From: Colias croceus
Taxonomy: Eukaryota; Arthropoda; Insecta; Lepidoptera; Pieridae
Direction: 5' to 3'
NCBI RefSeq assembly: GCF_905220415.1
Contig: NC_059538.1
Coordinates: forward strand, 10,168,001 to 10,232,000
DNA: 64,000 nt
This document shows positions 36,520-48,709 of this stretch, piece by piece. The notes below the pieces were generated by a model that was given only the letters and a program-made list of their open reading frames with translations, did not search any database and had not been told where the DNA came from. Every line of letters starts with the position of its first letter. Position 1 is the stretch's first letter. The position numbers and the translations under genes were made by a program.

Positions 36520-37231
36520 ATTTAAGTGTACGATTGTGATATTTGTTTTTTTTTTTTGTATGTTTGTTTATTTGAAACCATAATCTCTTAACGGATCTAG
36601 GTCGACTGAATCTGTAACCCTGTATATGATAGAATATTATTATTATATTATAGATGTCGGTTAAAAATTAAATTACCAGAATAAACACTAAGACGACCTA
36701 CAAATTCAACTGTATATAATTTTTATTTATCAAGAATTTTTACGTTTAAACACTACGCATGCTGCATACTGCAGTCAGGGACAAAACCAACAAATTAAAA
36801 TTTATGAAAAACGGCCCAGCCTGTGACTTTTACGTACACAAAATATGTTTGTTTTCTTCACCTGTATGTTTGTATATATTATGTAACCGACTCCTTTCGA
36901 TTCGATTTTGACCCACTTTAAATGGGCAGGTTTAATTCAAACTTTTTACACTTATCTATAATTTAATAAACCAAAATAATTTAACACAAAGTACAACTAT
37001 AGTAATTTTGAGGTATTTCTAAATAGATTATTGTTGTATGCAGAAAATAGTGCATCAGAAATATCCAATAACCGTATTAGAAGCACAAGTGAGATAAATC
37101 TCAGAAAATATCCCCGCTCCGAAAGGATGTCCCTTGCATCCGTTAGGTAACTTGCTTTCATTTTCCTTCTATTGTGAAACTAGAGTCTAGAGTCTAGGTT
37201 ATTTTAGTATACGATAATACGATACAAACTA

Positions 37232-37787
37232 TACAGGACGTAATCGTTAAGTGTGCACAGGCGATTATTCCGTAATTATTACAGATATCAAAAAACTTTA
37301 TACTGAAATTGAAAGCATAAACTATACCTAATGAGTAAAATGACAATAATAACTTTTTAAAAATAAAACAGCAGTATAGCAATACAACAGAGAGCAGTGG
37401 TGGCTCAGTGGTGAGACCTCGGACTTCGAATCGATAAGTCCGGGGTTCGAGACCAGGCGAGCGCGCAGGAATTAAATTGATTTTCAATTTATCTGCGCAT
37501 GTTGTAACATCACCACTGCTCGAACGGTGAAGGAAAACATCGTGAGGAAACCGACATGTCGAAGAATTAAAAAGTTCGACGACATGTGTCATCCGCCAAC
37601 ACGCACTTGGCCAGCGCGGTGGATTATGGCCTGTACCCTCATAGGAGGCCTTCCCAGCAGTGGGAACGTATATGGGCTGATGATGATGATGATGATGAAA
37701 AATAAAACGAGAAATATCCAAAAAATGACATGAAACACTCCCATCGTTAAAATAATCGCCTGCGCACACTTAACGATTACACCCTGT
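37232..37787. mobile_element. MITE with ~38-bp inverted arms, carrying a SINE
   Basis: The left arm 37232-37269 and right arm 37751-37787 are reverse complements with few mismatches (core GTAATCGTTAAGTGTG). The ends read CAGG...CCTG flanked by TA. The SINE at 37391-37699 was inserted later between the arms. Confidence 0.75.
37391..37699 (+). mobile_element. tRNA-derived SINE, copy 2
   Basis: Near-identical to 7651-7959: box A-like TGGCTCAGTGGTGAGACC, box B-like GGGTTCGAGACC and a (GAT)n tail. The 11-nt AAAAATAAAAC after the tail recurs about 27 nt upstream of the SINE start, so a target duplication is possible but not clean. Confidence 0.88.
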
Positions 37788-37891
37788 ACCTATCACCTAG
37801 TTGTTATATAGAACCTATGCTATAACTTTGAATACCTACTATAATATACTAGAATATAATGAAAGAAACATTTTTGCCTAAAAGCCTATTT

Positions 37892-38281
37892 ATACAGGGT
37901 TACTTTTAAAACACCAGCAACCTCGCAGAACAAGATAGCTAACATCATAAGTAACAACATTAGAACAAATGACTTTTGGCATAACGCAATAAATTATTTT
38001 TAAATGATTTTTTAAACTTTTATTTTACTCTCCTAACATTTGTAAGTCTATGTTCTATTCATTATCGGATGGACGACGCGACACCCCCTTCCCCCTCTCG
38101 TTCGCTTCTTGTTTACGTAATTTTTGGGAGGCGTAGAGTTTATAATATTCAAACGGTAATTAAATGATTATTTATTTTTGTATGAAAATAAAATCCAACA
38201 AATTATCAAAAGTCGTAGAACAAATGTTGTTAGCTATCTTGTCCTGCGAGGTTGCCGGTGTTTTACAAGTAACCCTGTATA
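37892..38281. mobile_element. MITE with ~54-bp terminal inverted repeats
   Basis: The arms 37892-37944 and 38227-38281 are reverse complements with a few mismatches; the core is CAACCTCGCAG then CAAGATAGCTAAC. The ends are CAGGGTTACTT...AAGTAACCCTG inside a TA/TATA context. No coding capacity. The flanking bases suggest a TA-type target duplication. Confidence 0.8.
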
Positions 38282-40214
38282 ATATGGCACTTGCAATACA
38301 ACTTACATCCATTCTTTTGTTTCTACTTTATTATCCGTAGTTATTTGTATTTCCAAATTGTTGATACAAAACAACACTAACGTTTAATCATTTTTTAAAA
38401 CACTTTTATTAGCTTGACCTGTAATATTTTTATGTATCCGACTTCAGACTCGATTTCAACCCACTTTAAATGGCGAATTAAATTCAAACGTTGTCCCCTT
38501 ATCAAGCATCGGTGACTATACAATAATTTCATGAGTTTAATCGTATTTTTTTTTTAGATTTTTAAACTAGATTATACTTAGGTATATTAATTATTTTCTT
38601 ATGAATATCACGTGAGTAATTTTAAGTGAGCTAAAATTTCAATATACATACGCTATACTTAAATTATTAGATACGCCTAACTCCTTCGACTCTACAAGCA
38701 AAAACCCAATGGCTAATTTATACGTTTACGCCTTTGCAAGTAACACCCACTTACTAAAAATAACTTATATAATTCAATGGATTATTGCAAAACCAATATT
38801 GAAGTTTCAATCCAGGATTACTATGCTTGAATTATTAAATCCGAGGCTCATTTCGATTCCTCAGAAACCTATACCTTAGTTAGAGACAAGATAAGGAAAT
38901 TTAGATTTAATTAAGGTTACATTATATTAGTAATTATCTTTATTTATTAATACTATGAAATAATACTATCTATGACTACTGAATTTCTGAAAGAAACATT
39001 TTAAACACTTTAGTTGTGTTCTTAAACAATTTATGTAAATACTTATTATATTGACATCGAGACTCTATGTTAGACGATATAATTTCTTACACAGAATATA
39101 TTAATAAACTAAAAGACTATAATATGTACAACAAAAAGTTGTATTAAAATAAAAAGTATCAAAAGATGTAGTCAATAAAAAGGTATGTCCCATATTTAGG
39201 CAGCTAAAAAGCGTTAACCCAATTTTTTAGAACATTTACAGTTAGCGTAAGTCCTGCTCCATCTCAAACTTTATTAGAATTGAGATGAGAGAATAATTCC
39301 AACAATTTGGAAACTTCGAACGATGTTCGCATATCAAGAACTCGATTTAACGGCAAATTAGGAATATTACAAGTCGAGAATTTTGCCACAATTATGCAAA
39401 TATCTTCAAATTTGCTAATTACAACTGAATCTGCTATACGAAAGTTTTATTAGTTTAAAAAAAAATGTTTTAGGGGTCTGGGCCTATCTTGTTTTGGAAT
39501 AGGTATATTTCTTAGGTTATATGATATGTTTGATAGCATGTTTAGTAAGTCTTCGTAAGGGTAGTATAATAAAAAAACCTTATTCTCATGAAATACTTTT
39601 AATCTATAGTCAGACAACAAACACTCTATAGTCTATCTATTAAAGCAATCGCATCAAAATCCGTTTTATAGTTTTAAAGGTTTTAAGCATACATGGACAT
39701 TGGACATAGGGATATAGGGACAGAGAAAGCGGCTTTGTTTTGTACCTTGTAGTGACGCTTTAGAAATAATATTATTAAATTGTTCTAATCTGATGTTAAT
39801 TTGATATCAGCGCCATCTATTGAAGAAACCTTAAGGTAACATTCATTTGTAGACACTTTGTAGACAACGTAATAGTTTTGGCTATTGAATGTAGATGCCT
39901 TATAAGTGAATATTTGTTTTCATTTATAGCTTTTATTGACTGACAACTTAGTTTATTATTTTTTATTGAAAATAATATTTTGCAGCATGCATTTATTAAT
40001 TATAGCATTGAGAACGAACAAAAAATCTATTTGATATTTCTATACGAATCCTGTATATACCACTAGCCGAATTTCTCGCATCAGGTATAAGCATTATTGC
40101 ACAAAAAACCTACCGGCAAAATTCAAGATCTCTCCACACTTGGTACATTAAAGCCTTATTTTTGAGTATGAGTAGAAGATGAAAATAACACCAACACATT
40201 ATCTTATTTATTTA

Positions 40215-40415
40215 TTAATCCAGATTAATAGCTTGACAATAACAAGAACAGCTGAACAATCCAGAGCTTGACACGGAACAGCGGTGGTGTGACTTTGCCT
40301 CAGATTCACAGGCCTGTTCACAGCTGACGGCGAAGCTGCGCCGAGCCGTAGTAGTATAATCTGCACTAACCATCACTAGACTAACTACTAAGAGTATCAC
40401 TACACTGGTTTTCAT
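40215..40415 (-). CDS. Small cysteine-rich secreted peptide
   Basis: A single-exon 66-residue product. MKTSVVILLVVSLVMVSA is a classic signal peptide. The mature part has six cysteines spaced C-x3-C-x9-C-x9-C-x-C-x-C and few hydrophobic residues. The CxxxC plus CxC arrangement recalls the cysteine-stabilised alpha-beta fold of defensin-like peptides, but the overall pattern does not match a family I can name. Expression is supported by a TATA box (CTATAAATA) 62 bp upstream of the ATG and by AATAAATAAATAA overlapping the stop. The next gene, the nucleoside hydrolase stop at 41674, is on the same strand but 1.3 kb away. An antimicrobial or venom-like peptide, or another secreted peptide, are possibilities; the role is unknown. 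Confidence 0.68.
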   Translation of the reverse strand: MKTSVVILLVVSLVMVSADYTTTARRSFAVSCEQACESEAKSHHRCSVSSSGLFSCSCYCQAINLD

Positions 40416-41673
40416 TTTGACCCGTTGTTACCCGTTTTTGGTTGTTGAATGCGTGCCGTTGTTTATTATGTTGGAGTATTTATAGGTTAGTTTGCAAGTT
40501 TAGGCTGAGTACAGACTGGGCGTGCGGGATTTATTTATAATAATAATATGTTAATTTTAAGTTGTTAGTGAAAAAGAGAAATAGAACATTTAAAGAGCTT
40601 ACTTTGTCCTCCAAATACATGGTATTAAATGTCACAATATTAATCAAAAGTTGAAAGAAGTCATTGAGTGCCTAGCTATTTGCTAAGTAGGGTAATATTC
40701 TGATAAGTGATTTTACTAATAATGGCAAATATAGTTTTAAGTAAGTATAACAAGCTAAATTAATTATTAATGACGTCTTCTTTGGCACTAGTTAAAGCCT
40801 TAGCATAGAAGTGAAAGTTTAAAGTTTGATTCCCAGCGGACACTTATTAAATGGAAACAGAAGGCTTATAACCTACTTGTTCGTAAAACATCAAGCAGTG
40901 AAATACATTATGATAACCAACCAAAAAATCTAAAACGGAATCCTCAAAATAATAAGCTATATCAACTCAAATACAGCGCTACTTATGGTTGGTGACCACT
41001 TTACATTGAGTGGCCCACCTGTTCCTTTGCTTGCTCTGATTATATTAAAAACGCTACGTTTGAAACGCCTCGTCTGCATACTAACCTCATAAACCAGTTT
41101 TGACCTCACCTTGGCCATAAAGCGGCACACGAGACGACATCGATACATAACTAAACATAAAAACAATGTATAGTTGTTTCTGTTTTGCTTTATGGGAAAT
41201 CCGAGCAAAACGTACCTATTAGAATTATAAGGAAAGTCTAGAGACAGATAACATAATATACCTAGACATAGGTAGTAGAGTGTCTACGTTTACTTTAATG
41301 GTAAAGGGAAATAAATCTTATTATTAAGCACTTAAGACCAAATATTATTGTTTCCATGATATAAATAAAAATTTTAAGTAACATGTTAATTATTGTTTTA
41401 AATATTATCTACTAGCTTTTGCCCGCGGCTTCGTTCAGAAGTAGGTATTATTATAAATAATTATTCATGCAAAGTTTCAGCCCAATCGGTTTAGAATTGA
41501 CAAAGTTTCATGCAAACTTTCATCTCTTTATCAGCTTGGGGATAGAATTGTTCAAACCCGTAGCGAATGTCTACATTTTTATATCTACCTGCCTTACCTG
41601 GATAGACAAAAATAAAAATAATCTAACAAGGACCTGAGTGAAATCAAATAAGTAAAAAAAAGGTACAAATAGT
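40416..41673. other. Intergenic stretch
   Basis: The first ~70 bp is the promoter of the cysteine-rich peptide gene. Positions 40984-41050 resemble the 3' tail of the retrotransposon at 32359 (GGTGACCACTTTACATTGAG, GGCCCACCTGTTCC). A SINE-like fragment lies near 41412-41640 (CTAGCTTTTGCCCGCGGCTTCG). Nothing else seen. Confidence 0.55.
40477..40485 (-). promoter_or_regulatory. TATA box of the cysteine-rich peptide gene
   Basis: CTATAAATA on the minus strand, 62 bp before the ATG at 40415, leaving a short 5' leader of about 30-40 nt if initiation is at the usual distance. Confidence 0.65.
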
Positions 41674-44600
41674 TTATTTATTTAAATCAGCACTAAATAC
41701 ATCTAACAGGAACTGTTTATACTCTTCCATTTTTATAGAATCTATTACTCTCACATTAGCGTCTTCTTTCTCGACAAAAGTATTTGTGTTCATCCCTCGT
41801 TTATCACCTGTAAAGAAATAATACTTAATAATTTAAAACATTACAATTTTTTCATTTTCATATTCTAATAAGTATTTCATTTAATTATAATCAATAGGTA
41901 CATCTGTTTAGGAACCTCTTCACCTAGCTTTGAAAATATCTATGTTGAGAAATTTTTAAAGCATAGAAAAATTTCGACGGAATTCTAAACGTGTTTATTT
42001 TGAAACTAGCTTTCCGCCCGCGGTTCGCCAGCGTTTTCAAAGAAAAACCCGCATAGTTCCCGTTCCCGTGGGATTTCCGGGATAAAGCCTATCCTATGTG
42101 TTAATCCAAGTAACTCTCTATATGTGTGCTAAATTTCATTATAATCGGTTCAGTAGTATTTGCGTGAAAGAGTAACAAACACACACAAACACATCCTCAC
42201 AAACTTTCGCATTTATAATATTATAGGTAGGATTTTCTCATTAATAAAGCGTTTGATTGCTGTTAAACTAAATATCAAATATATATTATATTGTAGTGTT
42301 CAGGAATAATTAAGCCTGGGAGGACATTGCTTAGTCGATGAGGAAGGATTGCCAATAATGTTTTTCCTGCACTTGTCTTAGTTAAATTGACGTAAAACCT
42401 AGTTAAATCGTCACGTTTCTTAGGAATATTGTACCTACTAGCTATTACATAACTAGATAATAAATAAAGAATTGACAGAAAAAAAAACACTTCAGTAGTT
42501 ATTGTAATTGGATGTTTTTTATACGATACTGTTACAATTCTAAATACGACTTAGGTAGTCTTATTTTTCAGGCTACGTACTTATTTAGAAAAATATATCT
42601 ATGGCATCTTTACTGGTCTAGTATAATTAGTTTAATCGGTATAAAAAATACTAAGCAATTCTAATTGCCTAATTTTAATTTAATAATTTGTATAGACTAA
42701 TACTGTACCTTGCGGTTTTACTCGCATTGCTCCGTTCCTGTTAATCTTAACGTGATGATATAGCTCATAGCCTTCCTCGACAAATGAGCTATCTAACACC
42801 GAAAGAATTTGTCAAATCGGACCAGTAGTTCCTGAGATTTGGGCGTTCAAACAAACAAACAAACAAACTCTTCAGCTTTATACTATAAGTATAGATAAGT
42901 CAAATTTCCCATCAAAACGTTCCTTCCTCTAGTATTATACACATAAGTATCTGATACTTACCACACAAAATAATATCGTTCTTCGAGTACTTATACTCGC
43001 TGACCAGTTCTGGTTTCACGAACAGCGCCACGACTGCTGGATCGAGCTGCTGCCACCTGTCACTTTGGGGCAGAGTTATCCTTTCGTAACCATTTTGGGC
43101 CCTTATTATGTCTGTGTCTATTACGCCGAAGACTTCTTCTCTCCATTGCTGGAATAGGTACGCAGATAGTGATGTTATTAGTACTTTTTGTAGTTCTTTT
43201 CATTATGGTTGTCAATTTTTTTGGGAATTGTATGGAAATAGTACAAGTGACTATTATGTAATCTGTGGTTACTCGTACTTAGTAAGTACATGGGTGCATT
43301 TTACGATATCATGAGGCAAGTCCAACAAATGAGACCAATTTTGATGAATTTATAATTCATCAAAATTGGTTCTTTTCATTTAGTGTGTAGGTTGTGATTG
43401 TTAGTATTTTTTGCGTTTAACGCGAATACAATTTTCAGTGCAAACAATGATAACTGAATTAAGTAGCTTTTGAATAAATCTCATATGTAATTAAAAACAA
43501 AATTAAAACTATGAATTTATTTCTTTGTAGCTAAAACAAATCCGTGCTAGGTAATATAAAAATTTTTGATTCATTAAAGTTAAAAATACTCACCCTACTT
43601 ATGTTTAAGTGTAACATAACTTGTGAGAAAGGTAACATCGTCACTTTTTCTGGTGTAGCGTGTTTAGCTATAATATGATAAGCTTCTACGTCCATGTGTG
43701 CGTTGAACTCTGCTTCAGGAAATTGTTCACCTGTGTGTGTAACGAAATATATTACAAGCTCACCCAGAGAAAATATTTACGACCTCTTCTATAGTTTCTG
43801 GAGATTCTTACTCTAATTATTATTACGACTTTATATGTATATAAATAAAGAATTTTAAAGTACCTAGTTTACTGGTAGGTACCATTTTTTTTTTTTTTTG
43901 TAAGGTGTTTCTCAATGTTAGCCAGAAGGGCTACTACATTTTAACGCGGACGCGGGGGTGAACTGATGGTTCACCCTGGTAGCGACATGCACAAGGGCGT
44001 CCCTCCTTGACGGGGACCACGAACCTCGGCTTGAGCTGTCGCTTGAGTGGAGGAGGCCAGAAGGGCCCTAATCGGACGGGCTGGTAGGTACCAAAACATT
44101 TTGGTTTAGGTACAGACTTAAGTACCAACTGGATTTAATATTGAATTTTTTTTTTACTTGCATTTTAGCTATGTGCTATCTGAATTGAGTTATTAATTAC
44201 TTCAATTAAAGATAATTTAAATGATTGATGTAAATTACAATTCAAACTTTTACTTATTTAATCGATAGTTATCTAATCATAAGTAGCTATAGTACCTACT
44301 GATTCATAAAAATTCCGGAATGATCTCGAATTTTCTATCTAATTTCATCTAAGTGCTAACGTGACGAAAAATGTAAAACATCGTATTATTAATGTTTTCG
44401 CTCTCTATTATCGATCAAGAGGTCACGCTAACGTAATCAAACCTACAACATAGTATAGTTCATTGAAACTCGCTTTATAAAATTATAACGAAACAAATTT
44501 ATATAAGTACTTACTGCATGATACACACACTAAACCGAGAATTAATGTTTCAGTTTAAACTCTATTCTAATTCAGGAACTGTAAGCAAATCTAACATTAG

Positions 44601-47600
44601 TTGCTATCTACCGTTTTCGCTGACATCCCACAAAACGTGTTCAACCTAATTATAATACGGTTCATTTTCATTGAGCAAAAGACAATTTTATTAGCATATT
44701 AAACCACGACAACCTTTTTACCACTAAAAAGCAAATAACCTGCAACTACAATAATCTTGCGAGTGTTGCTTCTTATCTTCTTCTTTAATATATTAAAATA
44801 AAGTATAATAACTTACTATGTATATGTCCACCACCAACGTACAAATGATTCAATCTGCCCAAGAAATTTGGATCCAGTTGAATTGCCAATGCTATATTCG
44901 TTAAAGATGCCAAACATAAGACGGTTAAGTTTCCTGTAGTAAGAAATAATAGATTTAATAATTGAAAAGCTGAAGAGTTTGTTTGTTTGTTTGATTGATT
45001 GTTTGTTTGTTTGTTTGAACGCGCAAATCTCAGGAACTACTGGTCCGATTTAAAAAATTCTTTCGGTGTTTTATAGCCTATTTATCGAGGAAGGCTATAG
45101 GCTATAAATAATAATGCTAAGACCAACAGGAGCGGAGCAATGCGGGTGAAACCGCGGGGAACAGATAGTAATTAATAAAAGGTTTGCTGATATATATACC
45201 TTTATGTTGCTTCGACAGCTCAATAAGTTTATTAACAGCCGCTTCTCTCCGAGGCGGTACCAGATCCCTTAAGACCTCCCCCGTGTCTCCGAGACCATCT
45301 TGACCAAAATAGTCACCAGCATATGGTGTGATCACCAATGATTCTTTAGCCCCTCTGTATATTGGTATCTGGAAGTTAAACACGAGAATAATGAACAATA
45401 TATACGTTATTTAATTCTATAATATTTTTTAACCGACTTCAAAAAAAAGGAGGAGGTTATCAATTCGGCCGGTATATTTTTTTTTTTTTTTATGTATGTA
45501 CACCGATTACTCCGAGGTTTCTGAACCGATTTACGTGATTCTTTTTTTGTTCGATGCGGGATGGTGTCGAATTGGTCCCATAAAAATTTTATTCGTTTAG
45601 GCCCAGTAGTTTTTATTTTATGAGCATTTTTGTCTGTAGGTATTTGTAAATTTTGCAAGTGCAAGTTTGAAGTCGGTTGTTTTTAACGCAGTTATCACTT
45701 GTTTAAATATATATTTAATACGCACCAAAAATTATTAATACTTAGTTTTATGAAAAATTAACGAATATTTCATTCTGGTAATAGGAGCAAAAATTGTTTT
45801 ATGAGAAAATCATGCCCCTTATATGCATATACCCGTATTATATTGTTATCAATTAATTTATTTTTTGTTTATCCAGCGAATCGAAGTTTTGAAGCACACT
45901 TCAATAGAAAATAAATATTTATAAAATCTCAGGCCTTACGATGCATGGATTTTAAACATTTTTTAATTACTTACATCCTGTCGTTTGGCAACTTGCAATA
46001 TTCTCTGGTTATTAGTGCAGACATTGTCTTCATTTGTATTCCCGTTGACAGTCGTAAGTCCAATTAGTTTAGGTCTGAAAAGTAAAACAACGGTTATTAC
46101 AAAATACACATATTGCGCTATTTGTCCGACTGATGAAATCGCAAAAGCTTTTTTTTTCATTCAGTGACGTCACTAAAATTTTTAATCAGTAATTATTTGC
46201 TCGACAAATCGTAATACCAAACTGCTATTATTTATAGATATTCCCTTATTATATTATTATGTAACGTACTCGGCAACGGTTCACACATAATTACAAAATG
46301 AATTACATTATTTCTTATAATTTACCGCCTCTTTATGTTTCAGCTCTATCACAGCCCCTCATAACATTCATATAAATATTTCAATTACTCTAAAAGAAAG
46401 ATTTTAATATAATATGTAGGCAATTGAAACTATATTTACCCATTAAAATGTTTCTCGTAAAGTGTAGCCAGGAAAATGGCCAACGCATCGTCCGCTCCTG
46501 CATCATTGTCGATCACTATCACCGATTCTGATCTGAAAGGAAATTACTATTTATTTAACAATACAGTTAATAAAAAATTAATAACGTACATATATTGTTA
46601 GTTAAAGATTTTCTTGGGTAACCGAATTTTAAAATCTCTATTATAGTTTTTGATTTACCTTACGTATAATTTCCCTTTATTATTTATGTGTAAATACTTA
46701 CTATGAAATTGGCAATTATAGTGTTTTGGTGTTACTTCTAACTACTGATGGATCATGCTGACATCATCATATTGTATTCTAATGGTTTTTAGAAAAAACT
46801 ACTCTATCTAACGCAAATGTTAGTTTCGGGGGGTTACCACGCTGCAGCTGTCTCATCCCAGTATTGAAAAATGACAGTGCCATATAGGTCGTCTAGCGCA
46901 ATCATTCGACTTCGATGTGGACTAGGTAATCGCTAGGTAAAGCTTATCGTTTATCAAGGAACAATACATAAATAAAAAACAATTTAGACACGACAATCGC
47001 CTCAACAAGGAATACATCTAAAGGTTTGATTAGTTTTAATACTTGGTGAGTCGATCGAAGGAACAGGTATGATGAGTTTCTGACACGTTATAATCTTGTA
47101 AGCATCTTGTTTATGGCATCTTGATGCACTTGGCCCCATTTTATATAAACGTGTTTTATCTGATCGAATAGACTATACTAGGTAGTGAATATGAATATAC
47201 AAGTTGAATACGAAAAAATACGTTTACGCGAAGTAACTTAGTACAAGTACTGTACTTACTTAGTACTTAGTTTACTTATTGTAGTACACTATGTTATGAA
47301 ACAAATAAATGATTTTTATTTTTATTTATTTAAATATTTTGATGGTTCAATGCGTCGAATTTTGCGCGAAAACTTCAAAATCAATGCAATTACTTCGTAA
47401 CGTAAAACATAAGGTGCAGCTCTGATAAAAATAATTATTCAATTTTAATTAAATACGTCACAACATAATATATAAATTGTTTATAAAAGTAATCATGATC
47501 TGTATCAATCTTACATAAGAAATTTTTGATTTTTAATTTTCAATAGATTACAATCTTATCATTAATTACTTTCCTCTTTATACTTATAGCAAGCCAATAT

Positions 47601-48193
47601 TTCAGTAGAGTTATTAACGAATATTACCTAGTTATATGAATTGTGACCTATAGTATTTATTTTTATATTTTATACTAGCTTTCCGCCTGCGGCTTCGCCC
47701 GCTTTTTTAAAGAAAAACCCGCATAGTTCCCGTTCCCGTGGGATTTCCTGGATAAAACATAGCCTATGTTGCTCAGTAAAGATGTAGCTTTCTAATGGTG
47801 AAAGAATTTTTGAAATCAATCCAGTAGTTTATGCGTGAAAACCATACATACATACACACATAATTACAAACCTTTCCTCTATATAATATTAGTATAGATT
47901 GTCAAATGCCAGATATAATATCAAAAGTCAAAACTGTCAGAAAAAAAAACAAAACATTATCATGTGTTACATGTCAAATCATTATCTACCGCGAATGATA
48001 AAAATTGTATCGTAACTTGAACACAAAAATATAAGTAACATTTATCTTCTGAAATAACATAGGTTCATAGATTTTTTAGGCGTTTTGGTAAATTATTTTA
48101 TTAATTAAATAAATAAAATACTTACACATCTCGATTAGCGAATGATAACACAGTTAAAGGCAAAACTGTCAATAAAATTATCTTTGATAACAT
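41674..48193 (-). CDS. Nucleoside hydrolase A (secreted), 8 exons
   Basis: Inosine-uridine-preferring nucleoside hydrolase family: cleaves the N-glycosidic bond of nucleosides to base plus ribose, with Ca2+ bound by an Asp cluster. Exons, 5' to 3': 48193-48126, 46532-46440, 46074-45975, 45368-45200, 44933-44817, 43730-43594, 43148-42962 and 41807-41674, giving 334 residues, a normal length. A signal peptide (MLSKIILLTVLPLTVLSFA) implies secretion. Motifs: DNDAGADD at 31-38 (DxDxxxDD), TTVNGN, PIYRG, YFGQDGLGD, SLTNIALAI, YVGGGHIH, AEFNAHMD and, at residues 263-265, LDP. Family enzymes such as the trypanosomatid one have His-Asp at this last site, so the general-acid His is replaced by Leu. 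AATAAA overlaps the stop. It is the first of three tandem paralogs. Confidence 0.92.
42004..42233 (+). repeat. SINE/RTE-tail repeat in gene A intron 7
   Basis: Best-preserved copy: CTAGCTTTCCGCCCGCGG, TTCCCGTTCCCGTGGGATTT, GTGTTAATCCAAGTAACTC, GTGTGCTAAATTTCATT, CACACACAAACAC and CGCATTTATAATATTATAGG. Confidence 0.85.
42700..42898 (+). repeat. SINE-like repeat (GGTTTTACTCGCATTGCTCC family)
   Basis: GGTTTTACTCGCATTGCTCC, TAGCCTTCCTCGACAAATGA, AAATCGGACCAGTAGTTCC, (CAAA)n and TTTATACTATAAGTATAGAT. Also at 32187, 44966 (-) and 59150 (-). Confidence 0.8.
43334..43370. repeat. Perfect 16-bp hairpin
   Basis: ACCAATTTTGATGAAT (43334-43349) and its exact reverse complement (43355-43370), with a 5-nt loop, in gene A intron 6. 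Confidence 0.85.
43885..44080 (-). mobile_element. Short retroposed element with poly(A) and 13-bp target duplication
   Basis: On the minus strand it is a GC-rich ~170-nt body ending in AACACCTTAC and an A-run (plus-strand T-run 43885-43899). CTGGTAGGTACCA flanks it exactly at 43872-43884 and 44081-44093. It is either a SINE or a severely 5'-truncated LINE. The 64-residue minus-strand frame is proline/arginine-rich and not protein-like. Confidence 0.82.
44966..45171 (-). repeat. SINE-like repeat, inverted copy
   Basis: Reverse complement of the 42700-42898 family: a (GTTT)n run, GAACTACTGGTCCGATTT, TATCGAGGAAGGCTATAGGC and GCGGGTGAAACCGCGGGG. It ends 28 bp from gene A exon 4. Confidence 0.8.
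45431..45703 (+). repeat. Dispersed ~265-bp repeat, copy 2
   Basis: Near-identical to 2126-2390: AACCGACTTCAAAAAAAAGG, CGATGCGGGATGGTGTCG and TTTGAAGTCGGTTGTTTTTA. Located in gene A intron 3. Confidence 0.8.
47673..47899 (+). repeat. SINE/RTE-tail repeat in gene A intron 1
   Basis: ACTAGCTTTCCGCCTGCGG, TTCCCGTTCCCGTGGGATTT and TATAATATTAGTATAGATTG match the family; the middle is a diverged subfamily (GCTCAGTAAAGATGTAGC). Confidence 0.8.
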
Positions 48194-48664
48194 TATGTAA
48201 CATACCTCGAGCGCACGCGGTCAACTGAGTACTGGCATAGATTAAAAATGATTATATGTATGTTTGTCGCAGTCATCTTGTAGAATTTGCTATTTGATTG
48301 AATGATTGGCGCGTTAATTGAATGACGCCATTCAATTGAATGACTATAGGACAACTCGTCAAGTTTTGGCATGTAAAATTCAACGTCTTGACTCTTGACT
48401 CTTTACTGATTCAGTCATTTAGCATAGTCATTGGTTTGGAAAGGGGGTGGGTTTGGTTAGGTTCGTGGTTTTTTTAACTACACAGTAACAGGAGCTGATA
48501 ACACAGGAACACTAGGGAAAACTTGAATACACGCGTGAAACTTGCGCAGCTGGTTTGTCATAAGACCAGTGAGCGAATGAATAAAAATAATCGCCAAATG
48601 AAATGTGGGAGCTGATTCGTAAGAAATTTATTGTATTTGTATTTAATAAATTTTGCTGGCATTA

Positions 48665-48709
48665 CCACAGTATTACAATTTTCTAGAAAACAATATTGTA
48701 ATACTGTGG
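48665..48709. repeat. Perfect 15-bp hairpin
   Basis: CCACAGTATTACAAT (48665-48679) and its exact reverse complement (48695-48709) are separated by 15 nt. Confidence 0.85.

Larger units (their letters stand above)
36488..40214. other. Intergenic stretch with two inverted-repeat elements
   Basis: Contains a 37232-37787 inverted-repeat element with a SINE inside it and a second inverted-repeat element at 37892-38281. From 38290 to 40214 the sequence is AT-rich. I see no gene, and only weak repeat traces. Confidence 0.6.

Noticed and set aside
43934..44128. 64-residue proline/arginine-rich minus-strand frame
   Set aside because: Lies in a retroposed element with poly(A) and target-site duplication.
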